Source: JAICKM01 sp038228295 | GTDB lineage: Bacteria; Chloroflexota; Chloroflexia; QHBQ01; JAICKM01 | Direction: 5' to 3' | NCBI GenBank assembly: GCA_038228295.1 | Contig: JBBRPH010000020.1 | Coordinates: 11,476-75,475, forward strand | Length of the DNA: 64,000 bases | In this document: piece after piece, positions 17,160 to 25,450 of the stretch | Layout of the letters: each line of letters begins with the position of its first letter | How positions within the stretch are numbered: the first letter of the stretch is position 1 | Position numbers and translations under genes: made by a program | The notes under the pieces: generated by a model | What the model was told of the DNA's origin: nothing | The model's database searches: none | The model's input: only the letters and a program-made list of their open reading frames with translations

Positions 17160-17855
17160 TCAGCCGCTGTGACGGTGCGGCCCCCCGCCTTTACGCCCTT
17201 TGTTGCGGGCGCGCCCGGGTGTGGCCGGTTGATCCGGCGCGGCGGCTGCGTGCGCGGCCGGTACGGCCGGCGAGGTGGACGGGACACTAGCATGGGCTGT
17301 TTCCGGCGCCGCAGGCTTGGACGCGGTGGGTGCGGCGCCGGCGTGCGTGGTGTCCGAGGCCGCCGGCATTGCCCGCGTGGTGAGATCGGACGTGGTGGGA
17401 GTGGGAACCGCTACGGCGGCGGCAACGGCGGCGCGCGCGGCGATGGCCGCTTTTTCGCCGGCGATGGTGCGACCGGGGGGCAAGACCACGCCCGTGTTTT
17501 CGTCGTCCGCGCTCTTATCTTCGCTGACTTGGTGGAGCAGGATCGGGGGTCGGTTGCCGCCGGCTGCCGTGGCCTCCAAGCTGCGAGCCGTGGGCACGTT
17601 CAGGCTCGCTACCGCCTGGTGCAGCGCGTCGCCGGTTAATTTGGCGAAATCGGCGGCGGGATCTTGCTCACCCTCGATATGAATGCGGGCGGTGCTGTTG
17701 CCCTGTGCGTCGGGCGGGGCCACGCTCTGAACCGTTAGATGTAGAGTGGGATTCGTAGCGGCGAAGGCGGCAGCCAGCGCGGCGCCGACCTGATCCGCCG
17801 CGCCGGGATCGTTGCCGATATGCAGGTGTGCACTAAGATTGATGGCTTTTTTCAT
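17160..17855 (-). CDS. Hypothetical protein with Ala/Pro/Thr-rich tail
   Basis: 231 residues, family not recognised. Residues 1-95 look like a small alpha/beta domain ('INLSAHLHIGNDPGAADQVG', 'LHLTVQSVAP', 'ARIHIEGEQDP'). Residues about 125-215 are low-complexity Ala/Pro/Thr, followed by a strongly basic end 'GRARNKGRKGGGPHRHSG'. No signal peptide. It starts 12 nt after the stop of the lamin-tail lipoprotein gene, so the two form an operon. The basic tail could bind nucleic acid or the cell wall; nothing proves either. Confidence 0.7.
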   Translation of the reverse strand: MKKAINLSAHLHIGNDPGAADQVGAALAAAFAATNPTLHLTVQSVAPPDAQGNSTARIHIEGEQDPAADFAKLTGDALHQAVASLNVPTARSLEATAAGGNRPPILLHQVSEDKSADDENTGVVLPPGRTIAGEKAAIAARAAVAAAVAVPTPTTSDLTTRAMPAASDTTHAGAAPTASKPAAPETAHASVPSTSPAVPAAHAAAAPDQPATPGRARNKGRKGGGPHRHSG

Positions 17856-17867
17856 TGCTGCTCCCCT

Positions 17868-19208
17868 TTACCGCTTGTTGCCGTTGGCGATGGTTGAAAC
17901 GACCGTGCCGTTCGCATCGAGCAATTCGGCAGCATCACCTTTATTGCTCCAGATCGCTCTGCCTGACCCGAAGGAGAAGCCGCCGCTCTCGGTGTGGTGT
18001 TCATTGGTGTAGATGCGGATGCGCTTGCCGGCTTGCAAGGTAAAGCCCTGCCAGGTGAACTCCTCCCCGCCGTATACGTCACGCAACACCCACCCGTTCA
18101 GACTAACGGGACCATTAGTGACGTTATGCAACTCCACGTATTCGTCCGGCTCATTGGGATTGATGGCCCCATTGTAGAAGATGTCGGCGATTTCCACCGG
18201 GCCGCCGCTAGTAGTTTGACCACCGCTGCTGCCCTGGGCCGGACGTGGGGTGCGCGTGGGCGGCGTATTCGGCTCCGGCGTTTCGACCAGCGCAGGCGGC
18301 AGGTAGGGGTCTTGGGTCGGGACAGCATCCGCGCCGCCGGCGGTGGTGGTGGTTGAAGCGCGTCCCGTGTCGAGCGCGACCCAGCTGTTGCCGCGTTGCA
18401 CATCGAAGGCGATGATCGGGTGGATCTCCCAGATGGTGCCGCGGGTTTTGCCCACCTGGTCAGGGTGTTCCTGATCCATCAGCAGCCAGCCACTGATGCG
18501 GACACGGGTACGGCCGTCTACCAGCGGATTGACGCGCGCGAAAGCCCAGCCGGGGTGCTGCGCGCGCACACGCGGTGTGATTTCGACGACAACCGACTGG
18601 GAGCGGTCTTTGGCCGGGCCGTCTACGATCCAGAGATGATTATCTACATCATCGGCGGCGTGGCAGTTGCAGGACTCCGGCCCCTCTTGCTTGGCCCCGG
18701 CTAGGTAGCCTTCCACCTGTATCGGGATGCCTTCGGTGCGAGCCACTGTTGCCGCATCGGCGGACGACCAGCTAGCGCGGCGCTGCCGCTCAATTGCTTT
18801 GGGCCAGGGCAACGCCAGCAAATCGGCGATCTGCACGGGATACCAGGGCGCCGAATCAATACGATCTTTACGAACGTTGAGACCGGGATCGCCACCGTCG
18901 CCGGTGGATGGACAGCCCTGGTAGGTATTGGACGGCGGCTGCGGGCGGGAGGCGCTGAGGGGGATGCCTCCCTGCGGGTTGGGCGCGACGTTGCCCCCCA
19001 GGTTGCCGCCGATGCCGCGACTGCTGTCGCTGCTGCCGCCCCCCCCGGTGTCGGCGGTGGGGTTCTGTACAAAGCCACTGCCCCCCGAATTGCCTACCGG
19101 ATTGGGGGCTACCGGCGTGAGGTTGGGGTCGCTGCAACTGGCAACTCCGCCGGCCAGCGTCGTAAGAAGTAGCAGCAGGAGCAGCGCGGCTCCCAGGCGT
19201 GCGTTCAT
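17868..19208 (-). CDS. Lipoprotein with OB-like domain and C-terminal lamin-tail domain (LTD)
   Basis: 446 residues. ATG 19208 gives a lipoprotein signal peptide with lipobox 'GGVASC' (Cys near residue 25); an upstream in-frame start (19244) would spoil it. A Gly/Ser/Asn linker is followed by a region containing 'IPIQVEGYLAGAKQEGPESC', 'DNHLWIVDG' and 'GTIWEIHPIIAFDV' (an OB-fold-like domain by its pattern), then a C-terminal lamin-tail domain: 'VEIADIFYNGAINPNEPDEYVEL', read as 'PDEYVELHN', 'LNGWVLRD' and 'SNKGDAAELLDANG'. LTDs occur in secreted nucleases and surface proteins. Probably outer-face anchored; function unknown. Confidence 0.85.
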   Translation of the reverse strand: MNARLGAALLLLLLLTTLAGGVASCSDPNLTPVAPNPVGNSGGSGFVQNPTADTGGGGSSDSSRGIGGNLGGNVAPNPQGGIPLSASRPQPPSNTYQGCPSTGDGGDPGLNVRKDRIDSAPWYPVQIADLLALPWPKAIERQRRASWSSADAATVARTEGIPIQVEGYLAGAKQEGPESCNCHAADDVDNHLWIVDGPAKDRSQSVVVEITPRVRAQHPGWAFARVNPLVDGRTRVRISGWLLMDQEHPDQVGKTRGTIWEIHPIIAFDVQRGNSWVALDTGRASTTTTAGGADAVPTQDPYLPPALVETPEPNTPPTRTPRPAQGSSGGQTTSGGPVEIADIFYNGAINPNEPDEYVELHNVTNGPVSLNGWVLRDVYGGEEFTWQGFTLQAGKRIRIYTNEHHTESGGFSFGSGRAIWSNKGDAAELLDANGTVVSTIANGNKR

Positions 19209-19539
19209 AAGAGATGATCCTTTATAGTATTCGGCTCCAAGCACCGCAGGGTATGCCTACATCCACGGGCGGTCAGTGTGCGTCACCACGCTGCTCGCCT
19301 CTATTGTAACATAAATTGCGGTGCAACCGACAACATTGCGTGTTACGTTTCGCCGACCCACCGACACACTGACGATTGCCCGTAACTACGGTTCACTATG
19401 CGCATTTCTCTAACGGGTGGACTGCGCAGCGGCAGTCGGTTACACACCGCCTTGCTGCTGCCGGCCGGTTCTACTTAAACAGACCCGGCAGATTATTGGG
19501 TGAGACAATATCGAATACAGCATTATAAGGAGGATGGTC

Positions 19540-20463
19540 ATGAAAGTACAGGGACAGCGCCGCATCGCCGGTTTGGCGTTAGGCTTGCTGGTGAGCATGA
19601 GCTTGGCGGCTTGCGGTGGTGATGCAGCAACCTCAACCGCTGTACCGGCCGCCGTGCCAACTGCGACAACGGTGGCGGCTGCGCCGACTGACACAACCGC
19701 ATCGGCGGCCCCCACCGCTACAGCGGCTATGGTTGCGCCGACCGCGACGACGGCGCCGGCTGCGCCGACTGATACGGCTATGGTTGCGCCGACCGCGACG
19801 ACGGCGCCGGCTGCGCCGACTGATACGGCCATGTCTGCCGCCCCGACCGCGACGACGGCCACCAGCGGCGGCACGGGCGGTGTGCCCCTCAGTGGCGATG
19901 CCGGTCTGCTGCAACAGGCCGTGGCCGGAATGCGCGACCTCAAGAGCTACCACATGGACATCGCGTCGGAGGTGGGTGGTCAGAAGACGCAGACGGGTGT
20001 AGATGTAGATGTGGCAAACAAAGGTGTGAAAATGACGAGTACCGTGGGCGCCTATAGCAGCGTCGTCCTAGTGATCGGCGACAAATCTTGGATTAGTGCC
20101 GATGGCGGCAAGACTTACACGGTCAGTCCGACCGGCGCATCGATGGGCAGTGCGTTCGACGGCTTTATTAATATGTGGAAAAATAGCTCGATGGGCGGGG
20201 CGGGCACACCGATCCCGGACATCAAGGCGGGTACTCCGGCTACTGAGCAGATCGACGGCACCGATACCAAGCACCTGACCCTGGACAGCAAAGCCTTCAG
20301 CGGCACGACCGGAGGTACCGTTGATATGTGGGTGACGACCGGCGCGCAGCCGCGCATTCGGCAAATGAAGTCCGCCGTTACCGCGAGCGGGCAAGCCGTT
20401 ACGTCCACTATCAAGTGGAGCAAGTTCGACGAAGACCTAGGCATCAAGGCACCGGCCAAATAG
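19540..20463 (+). CDS. LppX/LolA-like lipoprotein with repetitive linker
   Basis: 307 residues from ATG 19540, six nt after AAGGAGG; the in-frame ATG at 19534 abuts that site and is too close. Lipobox 'LAAC' places the mature Cys near residue 24. Residues 25-110 are an Ala/Thr/Pro linker carrying a 17-residue tandem repeat (VAPTATTAPAAPTDTAM). The C-terminal 190 residues ('LKSYHMDIASEVGG', 'DKSWISADGGKTYTV', 'TKHLTLDSK', 'VDMWVTTGAQPRIRQM') resemble the LppX/LprAFG or LolA-like half-barrel that binds lipids. Role in lipid transport at the envelope is inferred. A hairpin follows. Confidence 0.82.
   Translation: MKVQGQRRIAGLALGLLVSMSLAACGGDAATSTAVPAAVPTATTVAAAPTDTTASAAPTATAAMVAPTATTAPAAPTDTAMVAPTATTAPAAPTDTAMSAAPTATTATSGGTGGVPLSGDAGLLQQAVAGMRDLKSYHMDIASEVGGQKTQTGVDVDVANKGVKMTSTVGAYSSVVLVIGDKSWISADGGKTYTVSPTGASMGSAFDGFINMWKNSSMGGAGTPIPDIKAGTPATEQIDGTDTKHLTLDSKAFSGTTGGTVDMWVTTGAQPRIRQMKSAVTASGQAVTSTIKWSKFDEDLGIKAPAK
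19729..19830 (+). repeat. Two 51-bp tandem repeats in lipoprotein linker
   Basis: Copies at 19729-19779 and 19780-19830 differ at the last base only; each encodes a 17-residue Ala/Thr/Pro spacer unit. Confidence 0.9.
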
Positions 20464-20515
20464 CCGGCTAGGATGTAGTGTGGCACCTGTCGCGCCGCAC
20501 TGGTCTAACAACCAT

Positions 20516-20558
20516 CGCCGCGCAGCTACGGAGACTTGGACTCCGTAGCTGCGCGGCG
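20516..20558. terminator. Perfect 18-bp hairpin between convergent genes
   Basis: Arms 20516-20533 and 20541-20558, 7-nt loop. Very stable, but there is no T-tract. It separates the lipoprotein gene from the convergent cyclase-ATPase gene. Confidence 0.65.
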
Positions 20559-20583
20559 GGATCTATTAGCTTTCAGACCGCTC

Positions 20584-23487
20584 TCAGCACGCCGTATCCG
20601 GCACTTCATTCTCGTCGGCTTCAGCTAATGCTATCGCCGCGTCTAGCGACAGGTTTGCGCCGGTGGTCCAGGCAGTGGCCCAGGCAGTCGGCGATAGCGC
20701 GGCTTCGGCTGCGCGCCGACTGTGCTCGTAGGGTGCTTGGTCGGCAGGGTCGAGCGTGGTGCCGATAGCGGCCAGCAACGTTTCGGCAGCGGCAAACAGC
20801 ATGGCGGCGCGGGTCGGGTAACTCGCCGCGACCGCCACTGCACCCAAACCACTCAGGCACCAGGCGACGGCGACTCGGCGACCCGTCTCACCGGCCAGTC
20901 GTAACGCCTCGCGGAAAAGCGGGTCGGCTTTAGCAAGATCGCCGACTTGCACGGCCACGCAGCCCAGGTTGTAGAGCGCTGTGGTGATGCCGTAGCCGTT
21001 GCCCAATTGCCGATGCAAGATCAGCGCTTGCTCATAGAAGACGGCGGCTTGCGGATAGTCGCTGGTGTAGCGTGCCACTTCGCCGAGGCTATTGAGCAGC
21101 CAAGCTGTGGTGTCGGGGGTACCCATGCTCGTATTGAGTGCTAGGCTCTCCTCGAAGAGGGCACGGGCAGCCGGATAGTCACCTTCGGCCAGTGCGGTGC
21201 GCCCCAGATGATAGAGACACGTCGTCACACTTCGCCCGTCACCGAGACTACGCACCAGGCTTAGGCTTTCTTCGAGCCGGGCGCGCGCTTCCGATAAGCG
21301 CCCCTGCGCCAACGCGGTGCGGCCCACCTGGAAGAGTGCGGAGGCGACGGCAACACGATCGTTCAATGCCCGTGTCAGGCTTAGAGCTTCGTCGGCCAGT
21401 GTATAGGCTTCGGCGAGCGCCCCCTGGATGCGGACTTCTTCGGCCAGCGCATCAAGTGTCGCCGCCAACGCCGGGTGGTTGCCCAGGCTGCGCCAGAGCG
21501 TGGCGCTTTCCTCCAGATAGGCGCGGGCCGTGACCGAGTCGGTAGTCAGGGAGCCGAGGCCAAAGAGGGCTTGGGCGCGTGCCGCCGGATAGGCGGTCGC
21601 TTCCGGCGCAGCCAGCATGGTTTCGAGCCAGGCGCGGCCGGCTCGCCACTGCCCGCGCAACAGCCAGAAGCGCCACAGCGCGCCGGCTAACCGCAGTCCG
21701 GCTTCCCGGCCCACAGGATCACCCGCGCACCATTCGAGCGCGGCGCACAAGTTATCGTCCTCGCTTTGTAGCCGCCGCAATACGCTATCCTGGCCCGCGC
21801 TGCGGAGTTGCGGTGCGGTGGCTTCGGCCAACTGCACATACCAGTCGCGATGCCGGCGACGGACGGCCGCTGTTTCGCCGGTTTCGAAGAGACGTTCACG
21901 CGCGTATTGGTGGATCGTCTCCTGATAATAATAGCGGGTCTGGTCCGGTTGGTCCTCAACCAATACCAGCGACTTATTGACCAGTTGCTGTAGCCCATCC
22001 AGCACTTCGTATACGTCCAGTTCATCGCCCGCACAAACGGCCTCGGCGGCTTCGAGCGTCCACCCGCCGATGAACACAGCGAGACGATGGAGGAGAGTGC
22101 GCTCTTGGGTACCGAGTAGATCATAGCTCCAGTCAATCAGCGCACGGAGGGTTTGCTGTCGCGGCAAGGCGGTGCGGCTGCCGCCGGTGAGCAGGCGAAA
22201 GCGATCGTCGAGCCGCGCGGCGATACCTTCGACCGGCAGCACCTTGACGCGGGCGGCGGCAAGTTCAAGTGCCAACGGAATGCCGTCGAGGCGACGGCAA
22301 ATGTGCAGCACCGCCGGCGCATTGGCCTCGGTAAGCACAAACCCCGGCTGCACCGCCTGGGCACGCTCAATAAATAAGCGTATCGCTTCGTAGCGCAGCA
22401 GCATACCGATCGCCGGCCGCTCCGGCTGTGCGCCGGTGTTGCGCTGGGGCAGGGCCAACGACGGCACCCGTAGGGTGGTCTCACCGGCAATGCCCAGTGC
22501 TTCGCGGCTGCTCGCGAGGATGCGCACGGTCGGGCAGTTGCGGAGTACGGCCTCGGCCAGTTCGGCGCAGGCGGTAATCAGGTGTTCGCAGTTATCGAGC
22601 AACAGCAGCAGATTTTTGTCGCGCAGCCTTTGGGTGAGCGTGGTCAGCCATGCTACGCCCAGTTCTTCGCGCACGCCCACGGCGCTGGCGACGGTCGCCG
22701 CAACCAGCGCGGGATCCGTTAGCGCGGCCAATTCGATGAACCAGACTCCGTCCGAGAAGTTGTCGCTTAGTTCGGCGGCCACTTGCAAGCTCAGGCGCGT
22801 CTTGCCGGTGCCGCCCGGTCCGGTGAGGGTGAGCAAGCGAGTGGTGCCGAGCAGCCGCTGCACGTCAGCCATTTCGCGGTCGCGCCCAATAAAGCTGGTG
22901 AGTTGTAACGGCAGATTGTGGGCGAAGGCTTCGAGCGAACGCAACGGCGGGAACTCCGCCGGCAGATCGCTGCTGACCAGTTGGAAGACGCGCTCCGGAC
23001 GGATAAGGTCTTTGAGCCGTTGCTCGCCCAGATCGCGCAGGCCCACGCCGGGCGGCAGCGCCGCGCCTAGTGCCTCTTGCGTGCTAAGGGACAGCAGCAC
23101 CTGTCCGCCGTGGCCCGCCGCCATGATCCGCGCCACCCGGTTGAGCGCCGGGCCGACATAGTCGCCGTCGCGCACGGTAGCCACGCCGGTGTGCAGTCCC
23201 ATACGGACGCGCAAAGGGCCGGTCGCCCCCCAGGCTCCGGTGGTCAGATCGCGCTGGGCGGTGATGGCGGCCGCCAACGCATCCGCTGCGTCCGTGAAGG
23301 CGGCGGAAAAGGCATCGCCGCCTGTCTTGAACACACTCCCCCTATGGCTCTCGATAGCGGCGCGCAGGATGGCATCGTGACGCGCCAGGGCCACGGCCAT
23401 CTCCTGAGGGTGTTGCTCCCACAGCCGCGTGCTACCCTCAATGTCGGTGAACAGAAACGTAATCAGCGGCGCTGCATCTTCGGTCAT
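20584..23487 (-). CDS. Class III nucleotide cyclase / NB-ARC-type ATPase / TPR regulator (paralogue 1)
   Basis: 967 residues from ATG 23487; the frame runs further upstream but this start begins 'MTEDAAPLITFLFTDIEGST'. Residues 8-170 are a class III adenylate/guanylate cyclase domain with both metal aspartates (D15 in 'FTDIEGST', D58 in 'KTGGDAF') and the transition-state Asn/Arg (N116, R120 in 'GPALNRVAR'), so it may be active. An NB-ARC/STAND-like ATPase follows: P-loop 'TGPGGTGKT' at 222-230, 'LLLLDNCEHL', 'ILASSREALG', 'LDGIPLALELAAARV'. The last ~350 residues are tetratricopeptide repeats. A cytoplasmic sensor in which TPR binding gates the ATPase/cyclase is inferred. Confidence 0.93.
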   Translation of the reverse strand: MTEDAAPLITFLFTDIEGSTRLWEQHPQEMAVALARHDAILRAAIESHRGSVFKTGGDAFSAAFTDAADALAAAITAQRDLTTGAWGATGPLRVRMGLHTGVATVRDGDYVGPALNRVARIMAAGHGGQVLLSLSTQEALGAALPPGVGLRDLGEQRLKDLIRPERVFQLVSSDLPAEFPPLRSLEAFAHNLPLQLTSFIGRDREMADVQRLLGTTRLLTLTGPGGTGKTRLSLQVAAELSDNFSDGVWFIELAALTDPALVAATVASAVGVREELGVAWLTTLTQRLRDKNLLLLLDNCEHLITACAELAEAVLRNCPTVRILASSREALGIAGETTLRVPSLALPQRNTGAQPERPAIGMLLRYEAIRLFIERAQAVQPGFVLTEANAPAVLHICRRLDGIPLALELAAARVKVLPVEGIAARLDDRFRLLTGGSRTALPRQQTLRALIDWSYDLLGTQERTLLHRLAVFIGGWTLEAAEAVCAGDELDVYEVLDGLQQLVNKSLVLVEDQPDQTRYYYQETIHQYARERLFETGETAAVRRRHRDWYVQLAEATAPQLRSAGQDSVLRRLQSEDDNLCAALEWCAGDPVGREAGLRLAGALWRFWLLRGQWRAGRAWLETMLAAPEATAYPAARAQALFGLGSLTTDSVTARAYLEESATLWRSLGNHPALAATLDALAEEVRIQGALAEAYTLADEALSLTRALNDRVAVASALFQVGRTALAQGRLSEARARLEESLSLVRSLGDGRSVTTCLYHLGRTALAEGDYPAARALFEESLALNTSMGTPDTTAWLLNSLGEVARYTSDYPQAAVFYEQALILHRQLGNGYGITTALYNLGCVAVQVGDLAKADPLFREALRLAGETGRRVAVAWCLSGLGAVAVAASYPTRAAMLFAAAETLLAAIGTTLDPADQAPYEHSRRAAEAALSPTAWATAWTTGANLSLDAAIALAEADENEVPDTAC

Positions 23488-23493
23488 GTGGCT

Positions 23494-23499
23494 ATTATA
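23494..23499 (-). promoter_or_regulatory. -10 element immediately upstream of paralogue 1
   Basis: TATAAT on the minus strand ends 6 nt before the ATG (23485-23487). Transcription would start at or next to the ATG, so the mRNA would be leaderless; no ribosome site is visible. Confidence 0.4.
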
Positions 23500-23586
23500 G
23501 CATCTTCCGTGCGCGAACAACGGAGCGGGCAGCAAAAAACCTCCACCCAATGGTGGAGGTTTGCGATTCTGTAGCGTGGCGGCCGG

Positions 23587-23928
23587 TTAGGCCATGCCAC
23601 CGCCGCTGCTGCCGTTGGCTCCCCCCATGCTGCCGCCGCCGCTGCTGCCGCCGACGATCACGGTCCCCCCCATGCTGCCACCGCCGCTGCTGCCGTTGGC
23701 TCCCCCCATGCTGCCACCGCCGCTGCTGCCGCCGACGATCACGGTCCCCCCCATGCTGCCACCGCCGCTGCTGCCGTTCATGCTGCCGCCGCCGCTGCTG
23801 CCACCCACAACCACGGAGTTACCACCGGTATGAGTGACCGCTACCTGATTCCCATGTGCGCCAATAGCTCCTAAAGCCATTGCTACAGTGATGGATACAG
23901 CCCATTTTTTAACCGATGCGATCTTCAT
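23587..23928 (-). CDS. Secreted Gly/Ser/Met repeat protein, unknown function
   Basis: 113 residues. Residues 1-24 form a signal peptide ('MKIASVKKWAVSITVAMALGA'-type, basic then hydrophobic, ending near AHG). The rest is almost entirely GSSGGGSMGG units separated by 'TVIVG' or 'AN'; one 27-residue period is duplicated nearly exactly. The composition is that of flexible extracellular linker, adhesive or biofilm-type proteins, but I do not recognise a family. AGAGGGA precedes the ATG, and a near-consensus promoter lies about 100 nt upstream, so it is expressed separately from the gene before it. Confidence 0.7.
   Translation of the reverse strand: MKIASVKKWAVSITVAMALGAIGAHGNQVAVTHTGGNSVVVGGSSGGGSMNGSSGGGSMGGTVIVGGSSGGGSMGGANGSSGGGSMGGTVIVGGSSGGGSMGGANGSSGGGMA
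23593..23818. repeat. 81-bp tandem repeat array within the Gly/Ser protein gene
   Basis: Two nearly identical 81-bp units (for example the same 12-mer at 23615 and 23696) plus shorter diverged copies of the 30-bp GSSGGGSMGG unit. Confidence 0.85.
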
Positions 23929-24023
23929 GGATGTGTTCCCTCTCTACTAGTTGCTGTAATCAATAACGATTAACTATTCACGCTGGTGGAGTAACAATCA
24001 ACTCGGTACTCGCAACCATCGTC

Positions 24024-24052
24024 ATTGTAGCAGAAGCATCGGCTGGAGTCAA
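24024..24052 (-). promoter_or_regulatory. Sigma70-type promoter of Gly/Ser repeat protein
   Basis: On the minus strand: TTGACT (24052-24047), 17-nt spacer, TACAAT (24029-24024). Predicted leader of about 90 nt before the ATG at 23928. Confidence 0.65.
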
Positions 24053-24068
24053 TAGGCGGATTCACTAT

Positions 24069-25415
24069 TTATCTATTACCGGCACCAAAATGTTGTTGCA
24101 AAACTTTTGCCACTAATCTGGGGCGAAACAGTATTCCAGGGGGTTTGAGGAGTTGCGTGACAGCGAATAGGATACCGTGCGCTTTCGCATCGTGCGCGGC
24201 TAACATGGTTAGGCGATCCAGATACCAGTGTAGCAGTGGCGACCATTGCGGCTTCTCGCCCTGTGTTGTGCGATAGCGAAAGTCACGGTTGGTCGCCAGT
24301 AGCCACGGAGCCGTATTGTTTTTGGCTAGTTCTTGTTGGAAGTACAAGGCGAAGCCCGCCGGATCGCGGTGTGTGGTCGTTTGGCTGTAGGTGTGTAAGC
24401 ATCTGTCCAATACTTTGGCGCTCTGGGCTGCAACGGTAATGCCTTGCGAGTGCTGCGGATTGAGGATACACGCCGCATCGCCTAATACGATAAACTGTTC
24501 GGGTCGGCTTGATAGCGATTCATAATGACGTAAGCGATTTTCTGTATGCTGATAGCCCCAAACAGGCGAAATCGGTACCGCAGTGTCTATAAACTGGTAT
24601 GCCTGGGAACTCGGCAGGCTACGTACAAAATCTAGTAGCGGCTCTTCCTCTAACGGTGGGTAATCCCCTGCTACTCCGGTGATGGTGGCAAGCCAACGGT
24701 TTCCCTCCACACGGGCAATCACACAACCCCTGCTAGCGGTTTCCGTTAGCATCACTTGCCAATCAGGTGTGCGATCACTTGGGCAAGTGTAATAGCGGCT
24801 GACGTAACGCACCAATGAGTTGACAGTGGTCTCTTGGGGTGGCGTGTACCCGAGTGCCTCTAACCACTTAGGGGCGCGGGAGTAACGGCCACCGGCATCT
24901 ATTATTAGGTCAGCGTACAGGCTTTCCTCTGCTGCTGCATTTTGACTCCGCCCGCGTGTCTGCACTCCTATGACAACTGTGTGCGATTCGTCGGCTAGGA
25001 GGCTAGTCACCTCTTGTTGTTGCAAGCAGCGGATCTGTGGAGAAGCGAGTACGCGCCGGCGAATGCTCCACTCCAGTAAATCTCGGCTGTAGTAATGGAC
25101 ATTGTAATTGGTGCCGAAGTATGAACCTGATGCGACAGGGGTTAAAGGCGCAATAGTGCCGGACCAATCTACTACGGTAGCCCCCGCGTTGAGCAGGTCT
25201 GCTTCGATACCTGGAAAAAGCTGTTCTAGGATCAGACGGCCGCCCATAAGGAGCTGATGCCGGTGCCGAGCATGAGGTGTACCTTTACGCGGCTGAGGTT
25301 CTGCGGGTAGAAAGTCCCGCTCGACAATCGTCACCCGATCAAAGTGATTACAGAGAACATGAGCCGCCAATAAGCCCGCAATACTGCCGCCAATGACGAG
25401 CGCGTGGGTGGGCAA
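24069..25415 (-). CDS. FAD-dependent oxidoreductase/monooxygenase
   Basis: 448 residues. N-terminal FAD Rossmann fold 'ALVIGGSIAGLLAAH' with the acidic end of strand 2 in 'VTIVERD'; a second FAD motif 'FIVLGDAACILNPQHSQGITVAA' near residue 320, as in PHBH-type (UbiH-like) monooxygenases and geranylgeranyl reductase relatives. 'GTPHARHRHQLL' near residue 45 is typical of this uncharacterised subgroup. Substrate unknown. It starts 35 nt after the stop of the upstream cyclase-like gene, so the two are probably one operon. Base composition is near 42-45% GC in sampled lines, well below its surroundings. Confidence 0.85.
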   Translation of the reverse strand: MPTHALVIGGSIAGLLAAHVLCNHFDRVTIVERDFLPAEPQPRKGTPHARHRHQLLMGGRLILEQLFPGIEADLLNAGATVVDWSGTIAPLTPVASGSYFGTNYNVHYYSRDLLEWSIRRRVLASPQIRCLQQQEVTSLLADESHTVVIGVQTRGRSQNAAAEESLYADLIIDAGGRYSRAPKWLEALGYTPPQETTVNSLVRYVSRYYTCPSDRTPDWQVMLTETASRGCVIARVEGNRWLATITGVAGDYPPLEEEPLLDFVRSLPSSQAYQFIDTAVPISPVWGYQHTENRLRHYESLSSRPEQFIVLGDAACILNPQHSQGITVAAQSAKVLDRCLHTYSQTTTHRDPAGFALYFQQELAKNNTAPWLLATNRDFRYRTTQGEKPQWSPLLHWYLDRLTMLAAHDAKAHGILFAVTQLLKPPGILFRPRLVAKVLQQHFGAGNR

Positions 25416-25450
25416 AACTTACATCCCCTCTGTATAGGCTAGTTGTTTAA

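Noticed and set aside
19729..23830. Regular repeats at 19729-19830 and 23593-23818 resembling a CRISPR-like periodicity
   Set aside because: Both are in-frame tandem duplications within coding sequences, with no unique spacers and no cas genes.
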